Positions 25,247 through 36,125 of a stretch of DNA of 64,000 bases are shown here, piece after piece. The DNA comes from Parapristionchus giblindavisi (taxonomy: Eukaryota > Nematoda > Chromadorea > Rhabditida > Diplogasteridae): the NCBI GenBank assembly GCA_943737045.1, contig CALSFV010000298.1, positions 394,668 to 458,667 on the forward strand, read 5' to 3'. Both the position numbers and the translations under genes were made by a program. The notes below the pieces were generated by a model that worked only from the letters and a program-made list of their open reading frames with translations, was not told where the DNA came from and searched no databases. Each line of letters begins with the position of its first letter. Positions within the stretch are counted from its first letter, which is position 1.

Positions 25247-25992
25247 CAGGGATGGGCGAACAAAAATTTTCGTTTCAAAACCTCGAAAAAAATACGAAAA
25301 ATTCGAAAAAAAACGAAAAAAATTCGAAAAAAAACGAAAAAAATTCGAAAAAAACGATAAAAATCCAATTTTACTGTTAAAGTAATTTATAATTTTGAAA
25401 TCGTTGAGCTCGAAAGTCATTCTTTATTGGATGCTTCAAGAAAACTTATTTAGGCAAAATATGGAAGAGGAAGAAACAATAAGAAACGTAAATTCGACAC
25501 AACGAGAGGAATATTGACATTGAGAAAAATCAGAGATTCGAAAGAGGAATGAGAGAGGCGACTACGATTGTCGGTCAAGATGGTTTCCGCAATAGAGAAA
25601 AATCTCCCCACTTCCATACTTCCAGAGAGGGAATTTTTTTTCGCATGAATTTTCCCTGCTAGATGTTGGTGAATTTGGCTTGAAATTATATGGAAAAACA
25701 GTCGTCAGCGATTCAGAAAAGTGAAAAAAAAACAGTAAGAACTCGATCATTTCTCGAGTGGAAAACATACAGTATGAAAAAAGTGACGAATTTCTTTCGA
25801 AAATACCTTTTTTGTAGTTGAACATCCCGTTTTCCCTATATTAAGTTGGTATTGAACTCCCAGAATATCTAGTGTAAAACTCGAAAAATTTCCGAGAAAG
25901 ACGAAAAATTTTTCGATCGAACAATTTTTCGTCTGGGGGTCGAAAAAAAAACGAAAAAAACGAACACGAAAAAACTTTTTCGCCCATCCCTG
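25247..25992. mobile_element. hAT-type non-autonomous element, CAGGGATGGGCGAA ends
   Basis: 746 bp. Ends CAGGGATGGGCGAA / TTCGCCCATCCCTG. Flanked by a perfect 8-bp duplication GTTGTGAA (25239-25246, 25993-26000). Just inside the left end lies a run of TTCGAAAAAAAACG-type repeats; a shorter run (CGAAAAAAAAACG) lies just inside the right end. The centre is AT-rich, non-repetitive and lacks a transposase. CAGGG ends with 8-bp duplications are diagnostic of hAT elements. Confidence 0.9.
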
Positions 25993-26398
25993 GTTGTGAA
26001 CCCCTTCATACCCCTTACAATAGTCTTCTTCCACCCTGTGATATGCATTATTAACCACGTGGAAAACGAAGAAAGTCTGTGGTTTTCTCTCTCCAGACGA
26101 TCCATTTTCTTCTTCCGTCCGTTCTTTGTTCTCCTCCCTCCCTCTTCTAACTACCCCTCAGGACTGAATCTCTCTCCCTCTCCCTCCCTCTTCCTCTCCC
26201 TCTATATCTCTCTCCATTCCCCCTTCATCGTCTCTGTCTGTCTGCACTCTCTCTAGTCGCTCTTATCTCTTCTTCTTGCGATTCGCCTTCTCTTTTTTGT
26301 GGTAGAATGGGAGTGAGTCCTCTAAGTACTTTATGCAGATGAGAAGATGAAGAAGAAGAAGCCATGGAGATGGTTCTATTCTCTATCTCTCTCTTTCG

Positions 26399-26441
26399 CT
26401 CTCTCTCTCTCTCTCTCTCTCCCTCTCCCTCTCCCTCTCCA
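26399..26441 (+). repeat. CT microsatellite/hexamer tract
   Basis: (CT)n followed by CCCTCT units. Confidence 0.9.
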
Positions 26442-27208
26442 CCCTTCCATCCTTCTGTAACCATCCTCCGATTCGCGTAGCTTCTTTTTGGTCTTTAGTG
26501 CTAATGGACTAACGATGAATGGTATGGGAGATCAAAGATTATATTTTCCTCTCAAACAATCTACCGTAATCCTCCTCTGCTTCTTTGTCGTGTACCGATG
26601 TAGCATTTCTTCAATGTGACTCAATGTTTTTCACTCTTGTGTGAAAGTTTCGATTAGATTAGTGAAGGGGGGTGACTATTGTAAATGAATGATTTAGTAC
26701 TATTGGAGTACATATTCGATGATTGGAATGAATACTGTAGAAGAGAAGAACGAGAATGAGATCGATAGACAGTTAGTGTAACAAGACAACACATATTGTA
26801 GATTTGAGAGGAGAATGAATGGATAGATAGAACACTTAGATTAAAGAAAGGAATGGAATGGAATGAATGAATGGTCAGTATTCATGATTGACCGAGAGGT
26901 GATAGGAAAGAGATTGTGGTAAGATAGATGGGGATACGGTAGCTAGAAATGATGGTATTTCATCTTTACTGGATACTGTAGTGGCACAGGCTTTACTTTA
27001 GAAAGAGATCGGGTGCTTGCAAACATGTTGACATTTCGTGTAATTTTCTTCGGTAGCGATGTTCTCATATTCACGTGAATGGTTTTTTTTTGCTTTAAGA
27101 AATAGTTAAAAGTATGAGCAGATGTGATGAGAGAGAACCATTCACTATTGTGCGTATAAAATGTACTTGCATAAGAAAATGACAAATGATGCTAACGAGC
27201 GTAAGTCA

Positions 27209-27263
27209 CAATCGAGAGGCGAGCGAGATGTAGCCTTCTACATCTCGCCCCGCCTCTCGATTG
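27209..27263. repeat. 25-bp near-perfect hairpin
   Basis: Left arm 27209-27233 and right arm 27238-27263 pair almost fully around a 4-base loop, beginning CAATCGAGAGGCG and ending CGCCTCTCGATTG. It sits 50 bp upstream of a TATA-like box. Confidence 0.75.
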
Positions 27264-27315
27264 TCTCTCCGCTGCCTCTCTCTAACCCGGCTGACCTTCG
27301 CCGCGCGCTATATTA

Positions 27316-27429
27316 TATATAAAAGAGATCGGCATAGTTTCTGAACCATGCAAAACAAGAAAGTCTCTTGTGGGAGTGGTTGGCTACTCTCGTACCAAAT
27401 AAACAAGTGTATTTTATACGGTCAATAAA
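27316..27429 (+). promoter_or_regulatory. TATA-like box followed by two AATAAA signals (solo-LTR-like)
   Basis: TATATAAAAG at 27316-27325 is followed by AATAAA at 27398-27403 and 27424-27429. The region just upstream is CpG-rich (CCGCGCGC). A promoter plus poly(A) signal within 115 bp and no coding sequence resembles a solo LTR, but TG/CA ends and a target duplication were not identified. A short Pol II transcript gene is the alternative. Confidence 0.35.
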
Positions 27430-27713
27430 TGGTATACTTAGGAATAGTATTGAATCTAAGTAGTCACACCTGTCTATTCCTCTTCCATTTCAATTTGATC
27501 TTTGATCTCTTACTTTCTCTGTCTTCAATTATCCAATTGCTTTTGTGTATTGTATTCGATGATCTTTGATCTTTAATCTTCTAGATACGTGATTACTGTA
27601 GTATGATCAATATGTTCACTTGTCTATTTCAATTCTCATATGGGAGAGTAGAGGCGATTCTCGTCTTATCGTCTCCCCCATCCTCTACCTCCACTGTGAT
27701 CTGCTGTTCCTTC

Positions 27714-27760
27714 GCTCTCCCTCTCCCTCTCCCTCTCCTTCTCCTCCCTCTCCCTCGCTT
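27714..27760 (+). repeat. CT-rich hexamer tract (left member of an inverted pair)
   Basis: CTCCCT units; a purine tract of the complementary type follows at 27896-27967. Confidence 0.85.
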
Positions 27761-27895
27761 ACTTTCTCAAATCGCGAGTAGTTATGACCTTGGCTACCTC
27801 TCTCCTTCATCTACTTCTTTTTCATCTTTTTCGTTCTGCTCGCCCCCATCCTCATCGTCTTTTTGTTCAACGTGCGAAATAGTCTAAAGAAGATG

Positions 27896-27967
27896 AGAGG
27901 GAGAGGGAGAGGGAGAGGTAGAAGGAGAGGGAGAGGAAGAGGTAGAAGGAGAGGGAGAGGGAGAGTC
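27896..27967 (+). repeat. GA-rich hexamer tract (right member of an inverted pair)
   Basis: GGGAGA units with GGTAGAAGG interruptions; could pair with the CT tract at 27714-27760. Confidence 0.85.
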
Positions 27968-28351
27968 GCGACGACTAATCGCAAGATAGAGGAGTGATGG
28001 GGGAGGAAGGAGTTAGTGTATCGGACCATGACTATTCGATTGACCATCATATGATATGAATGATGATGAAGGAACACTTACTTTGATGTATCATCATCAT
28101 ATAATTCATTGAAAATTATCCCCTTTTCTTCCTGCGTACTCCCAATAGTACTTCGTATCACTTATATGAAGATGTTTCATTCATATTCATAGTGTGAGAA
28201 GTGATAAAGAAATATGCGATTAACAGTTCGTCCTCCCTTTCTCATTATTGTACATAGATCAAAAAGTTGAATGGAGACGTTTGAAATGAGTTTGATCATT
28301 TATTCATATGAACACGGTCTCGTATCGAATGTACTTATTAATTTATTGATT

Positions 28352-28363
28352 CTCTCCCTCCCT

Positions 28364-28413
<50 letters not shown>
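28352..28413 (+). repeat. CT microsatellite
   Basis: CCCT units grading into pure (CT)n. Confidence 0.95.
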
Positions 28414-28414
<1 letters not shown>

Positions 28415-29842
28415 AGTATGATCTCTTGATCTTGATGATCCTTGATCTTTCATATTCCCTTCTCATTCTCATTCTTCTCTTTCCTCATTCTATTCATTAT
28501 AATAAGATTGGATATGTCTTCTCTCGAGGTTACAGAGGAAGGAAAAAGAAAGAGAATAGAAATAGTAAGGTTAGATTGTATTAATAATAAATTTATCTGA
28601 CCTCGGAGGGTATTTTTAAGATTCATAATTAAGTGTTTGAAGAATATGATAAATTCAGGAGGTAAGAAAGAAGGCTGCGATTACTTGATCGTAGCATACA
28701 ATACTTATGAGTTACGAATAAAAGACTTAAATACTCAATAGTAGTAGCACTTTATTCATTCAATTGACCATCATCTCCGTCCATTCATATTCTTCTATTA
28801 CAATTCACTACTTATTCCATTATTCTCCCCATCAATCAATCAATCCCGATCTCCTTTTATTCGATCTCTGTAGTTATTGTTGGACAGTAGTAGCAAGAAG
28901 TCGAGTCTTTAGTCATTCTTCTAGTCATTTGTATGCCTTCAGGAACTACAGCATTCCTTTATAGTCATTCTCATGTACTTGATAACAATGTTCATTTGTT
29001 CCCGATGATTCCGCGTTTCATGATTTTATATTAACTAATGGTTTGGGGGTTGCGTCGTTTAGGAGAGTACTTCGATTTTAATGATATTCCCTATCAGTAA
29101 ATGAATGGCTATCATTTCATTCATTCCATTCCTTATCTATCTCTCGATCATATCATTGTGATCTATCAGCTGTTTTCTGTTCACTCATTACGATTTTCGA
29201 ATGTACTCCCTCCTGACTATATTTCTTCTTTTTATGCCTGTGCTTATAGAATTATCACTGGCCTAGTCCCCAACATGACTTCGTGTGTCTTTAATAATGG
29301 GACCTTTACTTTTTTTGCTATGATTACAATATTCGTTGTTCTCCCTATCAACCTCTATGATATTGTGCTGATTCTATGATCAGTTTTATGCATATGAGAT
29401 GGAGAGGGAGAAGGGGGAGATATGATCTGTAGATTCATTTAGTAACCAATCTTCTCATTTGGTTTGATCTCCATACATCTGTTAGCTTTATCATCGTTCT
29501 ATCACTATTTTCTATTTATTAACTCATCTATTTGTTTCACTGTTCGTCTCTCTTCATTCTCCATACTCTCTCACTCTATCGATCACACTATCCATCTGAT
29601 TGGAGAGTTATCACTGACTAGGGAATGGTTTCTTTGATGGTTGAAATTACGGGGAGAGACCTACATAGCGGTAATAACCATGGTCGAAATAGTAAGAGTC
29701 AACTTTCAAAAACTGCCATTGATCGATTTTGAATTTTGAAAAAACCCCGGCGCATGTCCGCCGCACGATCAAACAACGATCATTCACCCTTCCATTGCGG
29801 AAGGGTAAAGAATCATGTTCATAGGCAGAAGGGTGCATTCTC

Positions 29843-29925
29843 ATTCTCAATCGAGTTGTGGTATAGTGGTAAGCGCCCATGATCATTACTTTTTGCCCAC
29901 GAGTTCGATTCCCCCGAGAATATTT
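29843..29925 (+). other. tRNA-like sequence in the left foldback arm
   Basis: An A-box-like TGGTATAGTGG at 29859-29869 is followed by GAGTTCGATTCCC (B-box-like) near 29901. The outer ATTCTCA and GAGAAT can pair like an acceptor stem. The D-arm word GTATAGTGGTAAG matches tRNA-Asp/Gly/His types. The T-stem pairs poorly, so this is a decayed tRNA-derived sequence, not a functional tRNA. Confidence 0.5.
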
Positions 29926-30240
29926 TATGTCGGCATAATAATTTAACAATGAACATTGATGTTTCAATGGAAATCAAGTCCAAAATTTCTATTTCATTTT
30001 GTTTTTGCAATTTTTTTGCTTTCTTTTTTATCTCTTCCTTGTTGTGAATCTGTAGAAAATCGAACAATAGTAACAACTTCACGGAATTCATAGAAAATAT
30101 TAACATAAATGCTCAAGTTGGTGTTGTCGGATTTCATATAATCTTTCTGAAATAATCACATAATTACAAACATTTACATTAATATTTTCTATTAATTCCA
30201 TGAAGTTGTTACTATTATTCGATTTTCTACAGATTCACAA

Positions 30241-30774
30241 CAGGGCTGGGATTTTGTGTTTTGTGTTTTGTGTTTTTTTGTGTTTTTCATGGTCTTGGAC
30301 ACAAAAAATTTTGTGTAAAAATTTTGTGTAAATGAGACACAAAATAACACAAAAAAATTGGTGTCAATTTTCTGATTTTACATGATTTTCAGGGAGAAAA
30401 TCGATGATATTAGTCGATTTGTATAGTAAAATTTTATCTGCAAAATTGTAAATTTTGCGAAAATCGGATAATTTTGGTATAGAATTTCCTTTTATCAGTA
30501 ATTTGAAGCTTGATATCTCCGTTTTCGTTCAGCCGAAAACCAGACTCATAGGTTTCTTGGTCGCTGTTCTTTTTTGAACTAATATTACATGCTGTTTTGT
30601 TCGCGTTCAAGTTCTATATTGAAAAATATCTTTTTTATTAGCTATAAACTTGCTCAAATCTAGAGAAAAATATTTTTGTGTTTTTTTGTGTTTTGTGTAC
30701 ACAAAAAAATATTTTTGTGTTTTTTGTGTACACAAAATTTTTGTGTCAAGAAAACGTTTTGTGTCCCAGCCCTG
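30241..30774. mobile_element. nested hAT-type MITE, CAGGGCTGGG ends
   Basis: 534 bp. Ends CAGGGCTGGGA / TCCCAGCCCTG with a perfect 8-bp duplication ATTCACAA (30233-30240, 30775-30782). Subterminal arrays of TTTTGTG lie inside both ends. It is inserted into the foldback element at 29618-31196, so it is younger than that element. Confidence 0.9.
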
Positions 30775-30889
30775 ATTCACAACAAGGAAGAGATAAAAAA
30801 GAAAGCAAAAAAATTGCAAAAACAAAATGAAATAGAAATTTTGGACTTGATTTTCATTGAAACATTGTTAAATTATTATGCCGACATAA

Positions 30890-30968
30890 AATATTCTCGG
30901 GAGAATCGAACTCGTGGACAAAAAGTAAAGACCACGGGCGCTTACCACTATACCACAACTCGATTGAG
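30890..30968 (-). other. tRNA-like sequence in the right foldback arm
   Basis: Minus-strand mirror of the copy at 29843-29925, with GTATAGTGGTAAGCG and GAGTTCGATTC. It retains a better anticodon-arm-like pairing (CCCGTGG against CCACGAG). Non-functional as a tRNA for the same reasons. Confidence 0.5.
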
Positions 30969-31331
30969 AATGAGAATGCACCCTTTCGCCTATGAACATG
31001 ATTCTTTACCCTTCTGCAATGGAAGGGTGAATGATCGTTGTTTGATCGTGCGGCGGACATGCGCCGGGGTTTTTTCAAAATTCAAAATCGATCAATGGCA
31101 GTTTTTGAAAGTTGACTCTTACTAATTCGACCATGCTTATTATCGCTATGTAGGTCTCTCCCCGTAATTTCAACCATCAAAGAAACCATTCCCTAGTGAA
31201 TCCATTCGTGCTTTCTGATCAGCTTCTCTCTCTCTGACACTCTGACACACTCTCACTTTGACGTCTCTCTCCTTCTCTCGACTGTACCTCTTAAGTCACG
31301 ATATACTCGTTTTCGTGATGTGTATCAAAAT

Positions 31332-31523
31332 CATAGGTGGGCGCGTGAAAACGAATTCTTTTTGCGCACAGCCTAGCCTTCTCTTTCGGGGCCTTGCGCA
31401 AAGCTTTGCCTCGCAAAAATTGGAAAATTTCCAGTCATATTTGCAAAATTTTTCCATGCGCATAGCCTTGCATCACAATTCCCCGGTTTGCGCACAGCCT
31501 TTCCCCCAGCGTGCCCACCTATG
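31332..31523 (+). mobile_element. hAT-type MITE, CATAGGTGGGC family, copy B
   Basis: 192 bp with a perfect 8-bp duplication ATCAAAAT (31324-31331, 31524-31531). Opposite orientation to copy A. Opens CATAGGTGGGCGCGTGAAAA. Inserted 128 bp past the large foldback element. Confidence 0.87.
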
Positions 31524-31691
31524 ATCAAAATATTTTCTAGTTGTGAATGAAGTGATAGATGAGGGTATTCTTTCCCTTTTAGATTACATTTATTGTTTCA
31601 AGTTATCGACTACCTTATTTCTGGTTACTTCTTCTTCTTCTTCTTCTCTGTGATCAGGTTGACAAAGTGTTTCGATGTATTGACTAAGAGA

Positions 31692-31736
31692 TGGAGAGGG
31701 AGAGGGAGAGAGGGAGAGGGAGAGGGAGAGGGAGAG
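31692..31736 (+). repeat. GA-rich hexamer tract
   Basis: GGGAGA units on the + strand. Confidence 0.9.
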
Positions 31737-32246
31737 ATCAGCTGATAGATGGACAACATGATGATGCAGTAATGGTTTTGAAGAAGAAGAAGAAGAAGAA
31801 GCTGTTCCTTCTCTCTTTCTATTCTCTCACTTTGTCATACTCTTCTTCTTCTTCTTCTCTCGTAAACTATGATTGATTGGATTTCATCATTCCGTTCATG
31901 TTTATCATTTAATCATTTCCGTTCACTATCGATTCATTGACAATTCCTTTCACAATCTAGTCATTTCAATCTATAGACTTTATTAGACATTATTGGCAGA
32001 CAGTTATTTCTATTCTTCCATCATATGTAATATAACTCTCTCATTCTATTATATCTATCTCTTGCCCATTCTGTCTCTCTATGTCTCTATGTCTTCTTTA
32101 TTCCTCTACCGTTCTCCCTCTCCCTCTCTATCTCTCCCTCTCCCTCTCTCTCTCCCTCTCTGCCTCTCTATCTCTCTCCATCTATCTATATGTCTATGTA
32201 TTGTACTCGTGTTCTATGAGAGACTATCTGGCTCAAGTGACATTCC

Positions 32247-33400
32247 CTTGGCACTTGGCAAAAAAGTGATATGAACCGATCGGGCCCAAATCGTGCACAG
32301 TTGTAGTATGGGCTGACATAAACTTGCACACGAAGTTTGGGTTCGTCATATCTGCACCTTCGCTAAATAACGTAAGTTCGATGAAGTGGCATCGAAATTT
32401 CAAACTTTACGGATTCATTCGATATATGTATACGATGAAGGGCAATAGTAAGCAGGTACATTCCACCAAGTATCATCCCGATCCAAAACCGTGAGACCAA
32501 GAAAAAAATTAAAAAGACCGGTCTGGGGCCCATACAATGTTTTTATTATTTTTCCTGCAATTGCCTATCGGTGAGGGTCTTTTTTTATTTCTTCAATTTG
32601 ACGAGTATTCATTAGTGTAACTACTATATGAAAATTAACTAAAACACAATCGTGGAAGTTTGCTTTATTCCCGAAAAACCACAACTAATTCACCTTTTTA
32701 TCGCGAACTGACCGAATAAGCATATGCCGGTTACGGTTATGCATATTCGGAAATTCAAAATTCATAGTTTTTTTCGAAAAGTACCGTCATATTACACCTC
32801 AGATATTCATACAACAAACAAATAATAAAAGAAAAACAATAATATAATACCGAAATCGAATGAAAACAAACAGTGATTGACGAATTCTGAATTTCCAACT
32901 TCGCATTACGGTAGGTGGCACACCATTTATCGTCTCAGTTCGCGATAAAAAGGTGAATTAGTTGTGGTTTTTCGGGAATAAGGCAAACTTCCACGATTGT
33001 GTTTTAGTTCATTTTCATATAGTAATTACACTAATGAATGCTCGTCAAATTGAAGAAATAAAAAAAAGACCCTCACCGATAGGCAATTGCAGGAAAAATA
33101 ATAAAAACATTTTATGGGCCCCAGACCGGGCTTTTTAATTTTTTAATGGGTCTCACGGTTTTGGATCGGGATGATACTTGGTGGAATCTACCTGCTTACT
33201 ATTGCCCTTCATCGTATACATATATCGAATGAATCCGTAAAGTTTGAAATTTCGATGCCACTTCATCGAACTTACGTTATTTAGCGAGAGTACACATATG
33301 ACGAACCCAAACTTCGCCTGCGAGCTTATATCAGCCCATACTACAACTGTGCACGATTTGGGCCCGATCGGTTCATATCACTTTTTGGCCAAGTGCCAAG
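32247..33400. mobile_element. 1.15-kb foldback element with ~450-bp arms
   Basis: Ends CTTGGCACTTGGC / GCCAAGTGCCAAG. Left arm 32247-~32715 and right arm ~32940-33400 are inverted copies with small differences. The ~220-bp centre includes a region of CATATGCCGG/GCATATTCGG words. No clear target duplication and no coding sequence. Confidence 0.82.
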
Positions 33401-33584
33401 CCATAAGCAAAATATGTTCACTGAGTCAGATAGTCTCTCCTATGTTCTACTGTTTCTCTTCTCTTTCCCTTTACTCATTCCCTCATTCCCGAACAAAACA
33501 CTCGAGAAAGGGACAGCGGAGGGCGCCACAGATTTGTTTTCCCCTCCGCCTCGCCCTTCCAATCTCCCTCTCCCACACACGTCT

Positions 33585-33655
33585 GTCTCTCTCCCCTCTC
33601 CTCTCCCCCTCCCCCCTCCCTCCCCTCCCTCCCCTCCCTCCCCTCCTCTCCATCC
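33585..33655 (+). repeat. CCCTCC-rich pyrimidine tract
   Basis: Tandem CCCTCCCTCC units, more C-rich than most tracts in the window. Confidence 0.9.
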
Positions 33656-34012
33656 CTCTGTATCTGTGTCTATCATCTATTCGATAGTTCATTCTCTTCT
33701 GCAACGTCGACAATGTTTTCCTTCTCGTTCTTCATATATTCACCCTTTTCTTTCCTTATCTCTTTCTATTCATCGACAGTATTCCTATTGATTTGATGAT
33801 TGGCGGTTTAATAACTGATTGACTGTTACTGTAATCCCCTCCTCTTTCCTTCACAGTAATCATAAGACTACAGTATCCCGATTACATGATTGAATGAATC
33901 ATATGGATATGTTTGTATGACATTGGAATGATTTAGGAATTTAGAGGGGCTTCAAAGTGGATGGGACTAGTGGTCAGAAGGGGATGTAGTCATAATGATT
34001 CATTCTCTGCAT

Positions 34013-34013
34013 C

Positions 34014-34059
<46 letters not shown>

Positions 34060-34078
34060 TCCCTCTCCCTCTCTCTCG
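34013..34078 (+). repeat. CT microsatellite/hexamer tract
   Basis: (CT)n with CTCCCT units near the right end. Confidence 0.95.
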
Positions 34079-36002
34079 GTCGAGTGTCAGTGATAACAAT
34101 CGAGAGCGGTAAAACGAAAGTAGAGAGGATTAAGGACGGAGGGGATAGGAGGAATCAGCTGACTGATTTGTCTATGAATAATATGGTGATACTATTGTCA
34201 ACCTGCACATACTCTGCATTTATATTTGCCGTATTATTCCAACTGAGAATATTGGTTAACAAGGCTAACTGGGACTTAAGTGCAATATCTATTCTGCACA
34301 TTGTCTAGTTATGCATATTGTACATAGATATATGCACATAGAACATGAGGAAGGGATATCGAAGAAGAAGGTGTGTCGGAGATGAAAGAAGATAACCAAT
34401 AACAACAAGGATGAGTGGTCGATGACCTGATGGAAATTGTTGATTGTGGATGAAAGTGTTCACGTTATGTAGAGACTAGACAGACGATGATTGATTGTTC
34501 TTAGTCTTCTTCGTCTCTTATTGTTTCTATCATCTCTCAATAGATGGGATGACAGTGGTTGTTGTATGAACAACACGATGAAGAAGAGAATGATTGTGTG
34601 AAAGTACTATTGGATGTTGTTCATTTACACATATCCTCATTCTTCTTCTTCTCTTAGTTCTTCTCCTCCCACTGTTTTGTCTCTTCTCACTGTTGACTTG
34701 TCACGTACGAGACGATTTATTGCTTGAGGAGAAGAGATCTGATCAGGAGACCATCGGAATATTGTTCACTCTATGTGGTCCCATTCTATTTCCACTCATC
34801 TGGGTATCAGACAGATCACTCACAAAGCCCGAATTATCGTTTGATTCCCAGAATGGATTTCAAAGAATAATGGGCTTTGACATAATATCACTGTCTGCGA
34901 GTTCGGTGTTTCGGTTATCTCTTTACGCATAATTATCCGATTTGGATAATCCGAACATCAGCAGGTAGACAAGGAAGTGACTGAATATGTACCTGTAGGA
35001 AAATTTCGAACGGTCATTTTTGGATTAATTGAAAAACCTGATAGCTTGGGCCATAGCGGACATCCCAAGCTGTCATATGAATCATTCCGGTAAAAAATAT
35101 TTTGTCTTGGCCCCATAATTTTATCCTGGTGACTTGATTGGTTTTTCAAGTACCTATTCAATCAATGATTTGGGGATAAAAAGATCATCATGGCGTGCAT
35201 TGATGGATCAGGAGTGGTAGAGGTCGTGATGGATTTTGATTGTATGATTGTTCAGCTGAATTGAAATGATGAAGTTGAAGATGGAATCAGTTGATAGAGA
35301 GATAGATGGAACAGTATTATTCTATCTCTCTTGACTATGGATGAAGAAGATTACTATTCCAATCCCTTTGATTATTGACCTCACCCTCGCTAGTGGTATT
35401 TAATCACAATTAGTTATATTTTTAGTTATCGTTGATGTTACTTACTTCGATGGATTTTTTATTAATTACAGTGACGTGTAGTCCCCGAGTTCTTTGATTC
35501 TTCGGATAATTTCCTTGTTTCATTGATGTACGTGTGGTCGCTCGTTCTTTTTCTTCGGACCGCCCGTGATCGTGATATAAATCAGACAAGTACAAGTCAT
35601 TCAGAATAGAAGAGAAGGTGGTCATAGACATCGTAGAGATCATGTTAGAATGAGAGAGTGAGACAGTTAGAGAGACGAGATAGTGGGTGGAGGTGAGAGA
35701 GTAGAGGACTACCTCGAGTCAAGATTGACTCCATATGTGTAGGATAGAGTAAAGAGAAGAAAGAGGAAAAGTGACTCTATGGTGTGTGGTCGTCTTCATC
35801 AACTCTTTTTTATTCCCTCCCTTCCCTTTCTCTTCTCCTTCATCTCATTAAACCATTTTACGATTGTCGAGTCCTTAGATTGGACTTCCTCTTGATACAC
35901 ATACACATATATCATCATGATCATTAAAGATTTCATGGGTGGGATCTGACGAGTGTCGTTGTGTGGGATACGGTAGATGTAGTTGATATCATGTTTCAAG
36001 GA

Positions 36003-36125
36003 TGGAGTACTGTAGCAATAGGATGTCCCATTTCAAGGCAGGAATACGGTAGAAGTAGGGGATGGCCTATCCCAATTCGGGGATACTGTAGCAGTAGGGG
36101 ATGTCCTATTTCAAGGCGGGGATAG
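36003..36125 (+). repeat. ~40-bp tandem repeat containing TAC(T/G)GTAG
   Basis: Three diverged units, each GGA(G)TAC(T/G)GTAG(C/A)AGTAGG-like followed by GATG(T/G)CCTAT and TTCAAGGCGG. Each carries one TACTGTAG or TACGGTAG octamer, a word recurrent through the window. Confidence 0.7.

Larger units (their letters stand above)
26001..29617. other. gene-free stretch with CT/GA tracts and an LTR-like promoter island
   Basis: No confident exon. A hairpin with TATA box and AATAAA signals lies at 27209-27429 (separate entries). A hydrophobic 92-codon open frame at 29101-29379 is not recognised and lacks clear splice or promoter context. Confidence 0.45.
29618..31196. mobile_element. 1.58-kb foldback element carrying tRNA-like Pol III boxes, with a nested hAT MITE
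   Basis: Ends CTAGGGAATGG / CCATTCCCTAG, flanked by TGA (29615-29617, 31197-31199). The left half runs to ~30115 and the matching right half from 30783. Near the centre a second fold (30039-30110 against 30172-30240) adds another inverted pair. A separate 534-bp hAT-type element is inserted at 30241-30774. Each outer arm holds a tRNA-like segment with A and B boxes. Only short open frames and no transposase are present. Confidence 0.82.

Noticed and set aside
29101..29379. 92-codon hydrophobic frame, possible receptor fragment
   Set aside because: No recognisable receptor motif and no splice or promoter context; left unannotated.
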